Assembly: GCA_964421085.1 (NCBI GenBank)
Contig: CAYQVO010000044.1
Location: 1-30,250, forward strand
DNA from: CAYQVO01 sp964421085
Lineage (GTDB): Bacteria; Bdellovibrionota_C; UBA2361; CAYQVO01
Direction: 5' to 3'
Length of the DNA: 30,250 bases
Part shown: in pieces, positions 1 to 7,080 of the stretch
Numbering within the stretch: position 1 is the first letter of the stretch
Layout: every line of letters begins with the position of its first letter
The notes under the pieces: generated by a model
Seen by the model: the letters and a program-made list of their open reading frames with translations, nothing else
What the model was told of the DNA's origin: nothing
Database searches by the model: none
Made by a program: the position numbers and the translations under genes

Positions 1-880
1 GCGTTCCGCCGCCTTCCTCCCCCTTTTTACCCACTGTGGGAGTTGCCTGTCCGAAGATTGGGCTTACGGCCGCCCTTTTGACTCCGTGCACCATGACTCC
101 AGGGGGCCCCTGCCCTTGAGTATCTGCACCCCACGTTTTCAACGTACCCTCACCCCGAACCGGTTCCTCTTCGACTTTGACTGCCGTCTTCGTCTGAGGC
201 GATGTCCATTCGCCGGTCCTTCTCTTTGCGGGCGGAGGACAGTTGAAGAGGATCGTGTATCGATCAGAACGTACCCAATCGTTATCTTCCAGCCTTGTCG
301 ATCGCTCAAGCGGCTGCTCGTTGAGGATAACCTCACGGGAATCGTCAACCTGAAATACGTACAGGCCATCCTTTCTGCGCTCAAATACAATTGTGGGCTC
401 TTCCTGTGTTTTCCCCTCCGACTCATCGGGAAACTGCAGATCGCCGACCTTTCCGCCCACGATCAGGGCTTTCCCGGATTTTGGGACAGGGAATTCGTCC
501 CTGAGTTCGTCATCCAGAAACACAAGGAGAGACCATATGCCCTGGGACATTGGATCCGAATCTCTGGGTTCCGGAGAAACCGAGGCAAGCCCTAATATCC
601 TGTCGGCAAGCTGAAGGTGATCTCCCGCCCGGACGATTTTCATGACCTTTGGAGTGATTTTGATGTCGTTTATCCACGAACCATTGGTGCTGCCAAGGTC
701 GGCGTAGAGCCAGTGACTTCGGAAAGGCACAAACATGCCGTGCCGGCGGGAGACCGCTGCGCTGTCGAGGCGGAACCCTGCTTCGGGATCACGCCCTATC
801 GGCACAGCGGCTGCACGAAGAATGCCGACTTCCTGCGGTGTATCTTTGGTTACATCCTCGACGCGAAGGGCTCTGGCCAT
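1..880 (-). CDS. FHA-domain protein, C-terminus beyond the window
   Basis: The frame is open from an ATG at 880 to the window edge (293 codons read), so the C-terminus is missing. Residues about 22-95 form a forkhead-associated domain: GRDPEAGFRLD (29-39), the VSRRH motif (43-47) and GSTNGSWIND (63-72). FHA domains bind phosphothreonine peptides, and these conserved Arg, Ser, His and Asn residues are the ones usually used. Residues about 135-213 (KALIVGGKVGDLQF to RYTILFN) look like a second, degenerate FHA fold. The tail from about 215 is Pro, Lys and Glu rich and probably a linker. A TAA lies directly before the ATG in frame, which fixes the start; the Shine-Dalgarno is weak. The target and partner are unknown, and no kinase or phosphatase gene is adjacent within the window. 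Confidence 0.8.
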   Translation of the reverse strand, partial: MARALRVEDVTKDTPQEVGILRAAAVPIGRDPEAGFRLDSAAVSRRHGMFVPFRSHWLYADLGSTNGSWINDIKITPKVMKIVRAGDHLQLADRILGLASVSPEPRDSDPMSQGIWSLLVFLDDELRDEFPVPKSGKALIVGGKVGDLQFPDESEGKTQEEPTIVFERRKDGLYVFQVDDSREVILNEQPLERSTRLEDNDWVRSDRYTILFNCPPPAKRRTGEWTSPQTKTAVKVEEEPVRGEGTLKTWGADTQGQGPPGVMVHGVKRAAVSPIFGQATPTVGKKGEEGGGT

Positions 881-955
881 TTATACTCAGAAATCTCTTT
901 ACGAAGCGCGTTACCAGCCTGCCCTTAAATTCCTCCTCGACGGGCGCAACACTTC

Positions 956-983
956 ATTATCCATTAAAAAACACAATGGATAA
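956..983 (-). promoter_or_regulatory. Candidate -10 box inside a 9-bp inverted repeat, upstream of the FHA gene
   Basis: On the minus strand a GATAAT hexamer (961-956) lies about 75 bases upstream of the FHA start. It overlaps a perfect inverted repeat, TTATCCATT (957-965) and AATGGATAA (975-983), with a 9-base spacer. The matching -35 is poor. The arrangement could be a promoter with an overlapping operator, but this is inferred from the pattern only. Confidence 0.3.
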
Positions 984-1050
984 ATCATACAGGCAATGCC
1001 TGCCCGCAGCAACCTGGCCGGGAACAGCCGGGCTGTCCCCGAAATATCAT

Positions 1051-1066
1051 GATTAGCGGGCTAATC
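1051..1066 (-). repeat. Palindrome over the stop codon of the DxCGxC gene
   Basis: GATTAGC (1051-1057) and GCTAATC (1060-1066) form a perfect inverted repeat with a 2-base centre, and the TAG stop of the cysteine-rich gene lies in it. A second hairpin, near-perfect GGGAACAGCC with GGCTGTCCCC (1020-1040), follows in the direction of transcription. Neither has a T tract on the minus strand, so a terminator role is uncertain. Confidence 0.35.
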
Positions 1067-2668
1067 CTCGCACACGCTGATCACCTTCGGAATCCTGCGT
1101 ATAAGCGTGATATTCTGAAGGTAAAGCCTCCGGTTCTGAGTCTTTAACGACGCTGTGTTCTTTTTCCTTGCTGTGACCCGCTGAATGCATTCAGCCGCGG
1201 AACCCGTGCATTTTCCGGGTCCCTGCTTGATCTGACGCGTAAGAATTTTCAGGGAAAGCTGCCAGAGCTTTTTTGAGGTCTTCGAATATTTGTTTACTAT
1301 GCTTATATGACTTGTCACTTTGGTACAGAAAGGCGTCTCTTCACATTCCTTGACCTGTACCGGAAGCCCGTTAACAAGCTCACGAAGCAGGGTATAAAGT
1401 TTTTTAGCTTTTGCCTTTGACGATTTCGCAAATTTCGGATCAGAATCGACAACCCTCAGGATATAGAAGAGGGCGTTTTTACGCTGCTCGGTCGACTTTG
1501 CGGCAAGTTTTTTCAACAGATCGGTAAGATCCTCGACCGTACACTTGACGCATGATGTCCCGTCGCCTTCGCAGACGCCGCATCTGTCGTAAGCTGCCAC
1601 TCCATATGGAGTTCCTTTACAGTCCGCGCAGCTTGTGCCGTCGCCGGCGCAGATGCCGCAGACGTCGTACTTCGCTGTTCCATTCGGGATCCCGAAGCAG
1701 TCAGTGCACGAGCTGTTGTCGCCGCCGCAGATGCCGCAGAGATCCTTGCTCTTGTTGTTTCCATCGCAGATACCGCAGTCGTCGAGCGCGCGGTTGTTTC
1801 CGAAACAGTCGCCGCAGTCGTCCATGGAAGTTTTATAGCCCTGATCATCCGGGCAGAGGTTGCATTCATCCTTGTCCTGGTTGTTACCGAAGCACTTGCC
1901 GCAATCATCTCTCGAAGTATTGTAGCCCGTTTCACCGACGCAGATTCCGCAGTCGTCGATGACTTTCATGTTGTTGTCGGGAAGGTACAGTTCACACTTG
2001 CCATCCGTTCTAATCTGCCCGATCTCAAGATCCGCCGAGGGCGAGTCATCACCCAGGATTTTCATGGAAATCGCGCCGATATTTGTGAGATCGGCCGCAC
2101 CCGCATCCCCTGGAACATTGAATTCTGAGAATGGAATCACCTTCTCGCGATCCCACATGTCCTCAGAAAATGTGAAGCTGTGCGTCGATGACTTTCTTCC
2201 CAGCACCGGGTCACTTGCGTCATAAAGCGTAATCTTAATGGTTAATGACTTATCGAAAGCAAAATCGAAGAAAATTTCATCGAGAATGATTTTGGTTGCA
2301 CCGTCCTGGGTAAGATCGAGTTTTCCAAGTCCCGCGAAGGGATTTATCGCAGCGCCCTTGTTCCAGAACACTTCCGAATTTCCCATTGCCCGGGAATCCT
2401 GATTGCGTCTAAGGTTTCCTCCATAAGTTTCCAGTGAAAGCCGGGCAGTCGTATCGCCGGCCAGTGCCGTCTTTGTGGAACTAAGTGTCCTTTTTCCCCC
2501 AATGGCGGAATTCGACTCGATTGGTGTAGAAACAGTGGGTCCTACGACAGTGGCAACAGCCTCTCCATCACCAAGGAAATCATCAATGATAAGACCTCTC
2601 GCACTCGGCACGAACAAACCAGACGCACACAAAACAGCAGCAATGCAGATTACCAGCCGCGATCTCAT
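1061..2668 (-). CDS. Secreted protein with beta-sandwich-like domain and DxCGxC cysteine-rich repeats
   Basis: I place the start at the ATG at 2668 (535 aa). It has GGAG at 2678-2675 six bases upstream and begins directly with a signal peptide (MRSRLVICIAAVLCASGLFV, cleavage near residue 25). Longer in-frame starts reach 2755 but would bury that signal. Residues about 28-221 begin IIDDF and look like a beta-sandwich of the carbohydrate-binding type; this is weak and judged by pattern only. Residues about 225-376 hold repeated DDCGxCxG, DxCGxCxGD and GTSCxDC units, a cysteine-rich array seen in large surface proteins of several Gram-negative lineages, where Asp and Cys suggest calcium binding and disulfides. 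The last 155 residues are Lys-rich and helical with a few Cys. An extracellular or surface role is inferred; I do not recognise a specific function. Confidence 0.75.
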   Translation of the reverse strand: MRSRLVICIAAVLCASGLFVPSARGLIIDDFLGDGEAVATVVGPTVSTPIESNSAIGGKRTLSSTKTALAGDTTARLSLETYGGNLRRNQDSRAMGNSEVFWNKGAAINPFAGLGKLDLTQDGATKIILDEIFFDFAFDKSLTIKITLYDASDPVLGRKSSTHSFTFSEDMWDREKVIPFSEFNVPGDAGAADLTNIGAISMKILGDDSPSADLEIGQIRTDGKCELYLPDNNMKVIDDCGICVGETGYNTSRDDCGKCFGNNQDKDECNLCPDDQGYKTSMDDCGDCFGNNRALDDCGICDGNNKSKDLCGICGGDNSSCTDCFGIPNGTAKYDVCGICAGDGTSCADCKGTPYGVAAYDRCGVCEGDGTSCVKCTVEDLTDLLKKLAAKSTEQRKNALFYILRVVDSDPKFAKSSKAKAKKLYTLLRELVNGLPVQVKECEETPFCTKVTSHISIVNKYSKTSKKLWQLSLKILTRQIKQGPGKCTGSAAECIQRVTARKKNTASLKTQNRRLYLQNITLIRRIPKVISVCED

Positions 2669-2885
2669 TTTCATCTCCGACAGTTTCAAAAGTTGGGTTG
2701 TTGAGACACTCTCGAAAGCCGCAAACCAATTCAGGAAAGGACCCTTTTCAGGCATGGGAAAATCTGACGGGAAATCCTTTTAAAACCTCGTTGGGCTCCT
2801 GGTGCCTATGTTAATGAGTACAGGCAATAAGCCATTGTCACAAGATACAAAGTTTCCCTTCGAGCACCGCCCTTCTCATAACCGG

Positions 2886-2914
2886 TTGAATTCCCGTTTG
2901 ATTTGATCTAATCT
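2886..2914 (+). promoter_or_regulatory. Candidate sigma-70 promoter of the FMN riboswitch-ribBA transcript
   Basis: TTGAAT (2886-2891) and TAATCT (2909-2914) are separated by 17 bases. Transcription would then start near 2921, just before the first riboswitch stem, which makes the placement convincing although the -10 box is poor. The stretch 2669-2885 before it holds only the leader of the minus-strand gene, and I see no further gene in it. Confidence 0.45.
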
Positions 2915-2924
2915 TAAACGCGAA

Positions 2925-3074
2925 GTCTTCGGGGAAAGGTGAAATTCCTTATCGGCGGTTAAAGCCCGCGAGCCGGATGGTACTGGAGGGCCACGCTTGT
3001 CGCGGCCGGGCAGCTATACGGCATGATCCGGTGTGATTCCGGGGCCGACGGTTAAAGTCCGGATGGGAGAAGAC
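2925..3074 (+). ncRNA. FMN riboswitch (RFN element)
   Basis: The conserved RFN core is readable: GGGGAAAGGTGAAATTCC (2931-2948), GGCGGTTAAAGCCCGCGAGCC (2954-2974), GATCCGGTGTGATTCCGGGGCCGACGG (3025-3051) and AGTCCGGATGGGAGAAGA (3056-3073), each quoted here only as a landmark of the known consensus. The closing stem pairs GTCTTC (2925-2930) with GAAGAC (3069-3074). The element lies about 100 bases before ribBA, the expected regulon. I see no downstream hairpin with a T tract. A pyrimidine-rich stretch (3114-3135) can pair either with GAGAAG of the closing stem (3067-3072) or weakly with the GGAGGAGG Shine-Dalgarno (3161-3168). Translational control is therefore my preferred, inferred mechanism. 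Confidence 0.95.
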
Positions 3075-3176
3075 AAGGATCCACCGCCCTGTATAGAGCA
3101 GGATTCACGTTCCCTTCTCTCCCTGTTCCTTCCTTGAGCCTTCAGAAACTGCCGCGCACAGGAGGAGGTTCATACC

Positions 3177-4382
3177 GTGCATACGATTGACGAAGCCATA
3201 AAAGAAATTGAATCAGGGAAACCTGTATTAGTGTTCGACCATGAAACCCGGGAAAACGAGGGGGATGTCGTCTGCGCCGGAGAGCATGTTACTCCGGAGA
3301 TAATTGCGTTCATGGCGCGTGAAGCCCGCGGCCTCATATGTCTCTCTCTTACCACCGGGGACGCCGACCGCCTTGGTCTTTCCCCGATGGTGTCTTTCAA
3401 CAACTCCGTGCACGGAACCAACTTCACTGTCTCAATCGATGCCGCAAAAGGGACCTCCACAGGGATTTCGGCCGCCGACCGCGCCCTCACGATAAATCTC
3501 GCATCGTCGCCTCATTCCCATTCGCATGACTTTGTGCGTCCGGGACACATATTCCCTCTGCGCGCCGCGCCTGGTGGGGTGTGCGAACGCGCCGGACACA
3601 CGGAGGCTGCCGTGGATCTGGTCCGAATGGCGGGACTCAGGCCTGCAGCCGCGATCTGTGAGATCATGAACGCAGATGGGTCGATGGCCCGGCTGAAAGA
3701 TCTCCACCGTTTTGCGTCCGTCCATGACATGGCGATCATCAGCGTCGCCCAGATCCGTCAGCGCAGGCTCTGCTCGGAGATTCTTGTAAATGAAGTGGCA
3801 AGCTCTACTATCCCGACCGGCGGAGGTCCGGTTCGAGTCGCATCTTTCCGGATGAATTATCAGAAAGACGAAGGAATAGCGGTCATTGTCGGGAAGCCGG
3901 ATAAGTCTGCGGCGCAGTCGCTGGTGCGAATTCACTCGGAATGCCTTACCGGCGAGTCGTTTGGCAGCCTGAAGTGCGACTGCGGCTACCAGCTCGAAAA
4001 AAGCCTCGAAATGATACAGGAGGAAGGGGCCGGTGTCGTTGTTTATCTCCGCCAGGAAGGCCGGGGCATCGGGATTCACAATAAGCTTAAAGCTTATGCT
4101 CTGCAGGAAAAAGGTCTCGACACGGTCGATGCCAATCTCGCGCTCGGACTCCCTGTGGACGACAGGGATTATGCCCTCGCTGCGCAGATATTCCGCGCAA
4201 TAGGACTTCCGGCGGTTCGTCTGATAACGAATAATCCAATGAAAGTGCGCGGCCTCGAGAAGTACGGCGTAAAGGTCTCCGAAGTGGTGCCAATCACCCC
4301 TCCTCTGCTCGATGAAAACCGCAAATATCTCGAAACCAAGGCCGCAAAGCTCGGCCATCTTTTAAATGACTGCTTCAGGTGA
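3177..4382 (+). CDS. ribBA: Bifunctional 3,4-dihydroxy-2-butanone-4-phosphate synthase / GTP cyclohydrolase II
   Basis: This cytosolic enzyme makes both precursors of riboflavin: ribulose 5-phosphate to dihydroxybutanone phosphate (N-terminal RibB) and GTP to the diaminopyrimidine phosphate (C-terminal RibA). RibB spans residues 1 to about 200 with RENEGD (25-30), GTSTGISAADRA (92-103) and HSHDFVRPGHIFPL (115-128), followed by GHTEAAVDL (140-148). RibA spans about 205-401 with the zinc ligands Cys256, Cys267 and Cys269 in HSECLTGE...LKCDCG, RQEGRGIG (292-299) and TNNPMKVRGLEKYG (351-364). The length of 401 aa is normal. The start is GTG at 3177, eight bases after GGAGGAGG. An FMN riboswitch precedes it. 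The stop is followed 11 bases later by the DUF4405-like gene, so the two are probably cotranscribed. Confidence 0.97.
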   Translation: MHTIDEAIKEIESGKPVLVFDHETRENEGDVVCAGEHVTPEIIAFMAREARGLICLSLTTGDADRLGLSPMVSFNNSVHGTNFTVSIDAAKGTSTGISAADRALTINLASSPHSHSHDFVRPGHIFPLRAAPGGVCERAGHTEAAVDLVRMAGLRPAAAICEIMNADGSMARLKDLHRFASVHDMAIISVAQIRQRRLCSEILVNEVASSTIPTGGGPVRVASFRMNYQKDEGIAVIVGKPDKSAAQSLVRIHSECLTGESFGSLKCDCGYQLEKSLEMIQEEGAGVVVYLRQEGRGIGIHNKLKAYALQEKGLDTVDANLALGLPVDDRDYALAAQIFRAIGLPAVRLITNNPMKVRGLEKYGVKVSEVVPITPPLLDENRKYLETKAAKLGHLLNDCFR

Positions 4383-4393
4383 AGGATATGAAC

Positions 4394-4732
4394 ATGAAAA
4401 GGAACGTGGACATTCTTCTATTCATAGTTTTCTGCGCGCTGTCGGGAACAGGAATCGGCATGGAATACCTCGGGAAATCCGGCGGCGGGATCCACCTGAT
4501 CCTGGGCATTGCAATGATTATCCTGGTTGTGATCCACCTGGTGCTGAACAGGAAATGGTTTGTGGAAGTATTATGCAAAGGAAGTTCCCGCGCGGCCATC
4601 GCCGTATGTATTCTGGGGTTCCTGCTTGCGGTTATTTCAACGATCGCTCTCCCCGACAAAGGTCAGAGGCACAGGCACAGGCAGGAAGGCCCTCCGCCCC
4701 CTGCCGCCGCGGCGGGGATGCTTCCGCGATAA
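4394..4732 (+). CDS. Small membrane protein, DUF4405-like
   Basis: The 112-residue product has three predicted membrane segments (about 7-25, 35-57 and 67-86) and a basic, His and Pro rich tail (HRHRQEGPPPP). The second segment carries HLILGIAMIILVVIHLVLNRKW, with His34 and His48 fourteen residues apart, the pattern of the DUF4405 family. That spacing resembles haem-binding helices of b-type cytochromes, so haem binding is a fair but unproven inference. I chose the ATG at 4394 because AAGGA (4382-4386) lies seven bases before it; a GTG at 4379 and an ATG at 4388 are also in frame. It lies 11 bases after ribBA and converges on the next gene, whose stop is only 9 bases away. Confidence 0.7.
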   Translation: MKRNVDILLFIVFCALSGTGIGMEYLGKSGGGIHLILGIAMIILVVIHLVLNRKWFVEVLCKGSSRAAIAVCILGFLLAVISTIALPDKGQRHRHRQEGPPPPAAAAGMLPR

Positions 4733-4741
4733 TCTTTCCGA

Positions 4742-5539
4742 TTACCTCCTTCTTCCGGGCGCGGCAATCATCGATATCCCCGCTTCTCTCGAGCACGAGT
4801 TCGAAATGACAGGAAAAAGAATCGATATCGACTCTTTTTCCGTCACTCCAGGATTTACAAGTTTCAGTTTCTCCCCGCTGAAATCAATGGAAAAGGATCC
4901 TGCCATCTTTGGCCCGGCGTCATCACACTCCTTCTCCACTTCCATCAGGACTTCGTTCGGGGAAAAAGTTCTGATGTGACGCCTGTAAATGCACGGAGCA
5001 CTTTTTTCAAGCGCACAGGGGCATGAAGTGGTTTCGAGACAGAAAGATTCGGTAATTGAAAGATCAGAACCGAGCCTGTAAACAAAGGTCTGCCCCGCAG
5101 ACCAGTTGCCCTGAGATGCTGCCCGCTTGATGAGAAGATAAATCGCCGAGTCCTGCTGCGATTCCATAAACGAGACATACGGACGCTCAATCAGGAGAAC
5201 CTGCCTGTTGGCTGCTTTAAGTCCGGCGCCGAGAAATTCCTCGTCAATCTCGAGTGGAGTTTCCGAAACGTTTCCGGTCTTCGGATTGAACAAAACACCC
5301 GTCACACGCCCGCCTTTCCACGCCAGAAAGAGCTGAAGCTCGCGAGGGGCGTTCACTGCAAATACGGCATCTGAGGCGCCTGTTTTTGCCGCAACAACCG
5401 CAGGGACAGCGACCTTTTCCCCTTCCGTCTCGCCTGCCGCGGCAAGATCATTGTCTGGGCGCTGGATGGCGGTGTTACCGGCACAGGCGGAAGATGCCGC
5501 CCAAATCGTCAACAGGACTGCAGTCAGGAATCGGCGCAT
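4742..5539 (-). CDS. Secreted hypothetical protein with a cysteine cluster
   Basis: The 265-residue protein starts with a signal peptide (MRRFLTAVLLTIWAASSACA, cleavage near residue 20). It is not a good lipobox, so a soluble periplasmic or surface protein is likely. A cluster of Cys167, Cys173, Cys175 and Cys183, with a further Cys205, could form disulfides or bind a metal. The rest is mixed beta structure without a motif I recognise. GGGAG lies 12 bases before the ATG. The gene follows the small lipoprotein gene by 18 bases and the phosphofructokinase gene upstream of that, so all three may be one transcript. No function is assigned. Confidence 0.7.
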   Translation of the reverse strand: MRRFLTAVLLTIWAASSACAGNTAIQRPDNDLAAAGETEGEKVAVPAVVAAKTGASDAVFAVNAPRELQLFLAWKGGRVTGVLFNPKTGNVSETPLEIDEEFLGAGLKAANRQVLLIERPYVSFMESQQDSAIYLLIKRAASQGNWSAGQTFVYRLGSDLSITESFCLETTSCPCALEKSAPCIYRRHIRTFSPNEVLMEVEKECDDAGPKMAGSFSIDFSGEKLKLVNPGVTEKESISILFPVISNSCSREAGISMIAAPGRRR

Positions 5540-5557
5540 GTTCAGTGGTTCTCCCTG

Positions 5558-5755
5558 TTATTCTCCGAGCTGTTCCGCCTGGCGGCGAAGTGCCTCATCG
5601 TGAGATGAAACCGATTTGGATACTTTCTTCGCCTGATCGACGCTTTTCCCGAAAAATGTTTTCGGCTCCCGGTTCGGCTCAGGCTGCTGCTCCTGCCTTT
5701 TGCAGCCGATGATCAGGAAGGCGCAAAGGATGATGCATGCGAGAAGTCTGGCCAT
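5558..5755 (-). CDS. Small lipoprotein
   Basis: The 65-residue product has a lipoprotein signal, MARLLACIILCAFLIIGC, with Cys18 as the lipid-modified residue. The mature part is short, charged and mostly helical (KSVDQAKKVSKSVSSHDEALRR). The ATG at 5755 has GGAGG six bases upstream; a longer in-frame start at 5776 would place that site inside the coding region and is rejected. The gene lies between the phosphofructokinase gene (37 bases upstream) and the secreted hypothetical (18 bases downstream). An envelope location is clear, the function unknown. Confidence 0.7.
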   Translation of the reverse strand: MARLLACIILCAFLIIGCKRQEQQPEPNREPKTFFGKSVDQAKKVSKSVSSHDEALRRQAEQLGE

Positions 5756-5792
5756 ATGTTTCCTCCGGGTGTTCATCTGGAGCGGAACCGCG

Positions 5793-6926
5793 CTACCGGA
5801 TCATAAAGCTTCGGGCGACTTTGTAATAGTCCGAATTCAGGTCGACAACCCTGGACATGATAGAACCATCAGGACGGGCGAGGTCCTTGAGCGGGACATA
5901 CCCAAGTTTGTCGAAATCCCGCACAACCATCGCTCCTGTCCCGCCCTCGCACAGATGCTCTACGGCGCCGTATCCGAGGAATGTCGTGTATTCAACATCA
6001 AACGACATGGGATCGGCGCAGCGGAGCTCGTATCCGATATTCTTGCCGGTAATCTGCATGCTCAGATCCTCTTCGACGCACATTCTGCGGAGATGAGGCA
6101 GGATAACATCGCCAAGTTCGATCTCCGAGTACTTGATGCGCCCCAGTTCATCATAGGGGCATTCGGCAAGTATCGGATCGCCTTCCGGATCCAGCATGTC
6201 GAGAATACCTTCCGCCAGAATCGCCACTCCGTGGTGTTTGCCGGCGAGTGATCGCTTCTTCATGCTTTCAAAAACGACAGCGGCGACATCCGCCGGTTTC
6301 GTCCTTTGCCCTGCAAATTCTTCAGGGATCAGAGTCATAGTGCAGCCCGCGGCTATTCCCTGGCCAAGTGCCAGAAATCCCGCTTTTCGGCCCATGCTTG
6401 TCACCAGAAACCATCGCGCCGTAGTTTTGGCGTCGACACGAAGCGTTTTAAGAATCGATGTTCCAACCGCGCGCGCCGTCTCGAATCCGAAACTTGGATG
6501 ATCATTGGGAAGAATAAGGTCGTTATCGATTGTTTTTGGAACATGGACGACGTGAACGCCGGGGCACTGCAGGCTGACCTGATATGTCAGAAACGCGGAA
6601 CCCTCTCCTCCAATCACTATCAGCTTGTTTATGTCGTGGACTTTGAGTGTCCTCTGGAAAGCGTCTTTGGTCTCAGGCTGATGAAAAGGGTTAAACCTCG
6701 ATGTCCCGAGTATTGAGCCCCCCTTTGTGTCGATATCCACCACACTCTCAGGGGTAAGAAAGGTCCATGAGTTCTGCTCGAGGGAAGATGCTCCCCGAAA
6801 GCCATTGAGAAATCCCACTGTTGCGACCCCGCGGTTGTATGCCTCCAGCACCGCCGACCAGATTACGGTGTTAATTCCCGGAGCCGGGCCTCCGCTCACT
6901 ATAATTCCCAGTTTGCCTGTTTTCAT
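5793..6926 (-). CDS. 6-phosphofructokinase, phosphoryl donor uncertain
   Basis: The 377-residue enzyme phosphorylates fructose 6-phosphate to the 1,6-bisphosphate in glycolysis. Family motifs appear in order: GGPAPGIN (12-19), GGSILGTSR (69-77), GGEGS (106-110), PKTIDND (130-136, catalytic Asp134) and SMGRKAGF (177-184). Two positions decide the donor: Gly109 corresponds to Gly104 of the E. coli enzyme (ATP type), while Lys131 corresponds to Gly124 (Lys is typical of pyrophosphate-dependent and mixed enzymes). The metal-binding Asp103 is Glu108 here. ATP versus pyrophosphate use therefore cannot be called from sequence. The start is ATG 6926 with AGAGG five bases upstream, since the family sequence begins at MKTGKLGIIVSGG; an in-frame extension to 7025 is not conserved. 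Confidence 0.92.
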   Translation of the reverse strand: MKTGKLGIIVSGGPAPGINTVIWSAVLEAYNRGVATVGFLNGFRGASSLEQNSWTFLTPESVVDIDTKGGSILGTSRFNPFHQPETKDAFQRTLKVHDINKLIVIGGEGSAFLTYQVSLQCPGVHVVHVPKTIDNDLILPNDHPSFGFETARAVGTSILKTLRVDAKTTARWFLVTSMGRKAGFLALGQGIAAGCTMTLIPEEFAGQRTKPADVAAVVFESMKKRSLAGKHHGVAILAEGILDMLDPEGDPILAECPYDELGRIKYSEIELGDVILPHLRRMCVEEDLSMQITGKNIGYELRCADPMSFDVEYTTFLGYGAVEHLCEGGTGAMVVRDFDKLGYVPLKDLARPDGSIMSRVVDLNSDYYKVARSFMIR

Positions 6927-7024
6927 TACTGCCTCTGTTTTTTCCAGCCCGGAGTTTCGCATTTCCAAAGGTGGAGATCCAGTGAAGGCCGATATCGGCA
7001 GGTAAAGCCCCGCAGGGAACATCA

Positions 7025-7058
7025 CAAAAAAAGGGCGGCCTTATTTCAAAGCCGCCCT
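7025..7058 (-). terminator. Rho-independent terminator of the FadL-like gene
   Basis: AGGGCGGC (7032-7039) and GCCGCCCT (7051-7058) form an 8-bp stem with an 11-base loop. On the minus strand the stem is followed by seven T residues (7031-7025 region). It lies 22 bases after the stop of the porin gene. Confidence 0.85.
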
Positions 7059-7080
7059 GTGTCCGCATATCTCACGTATC

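Noticed and set aside
1552..1962. An Arg-rich frame opposite the DxCGxC repeats
   Set aside because: It is the antisense shadow of the cysteine-rich repeat DNA; its extreme Arg content follows from that composition.
3432..4358. A 308-codon minus-strand frame inside ribBA
   Set aside because: ribBA matches its family over the full length on the plus strand; the antisense frame is a GC-bias shadow.
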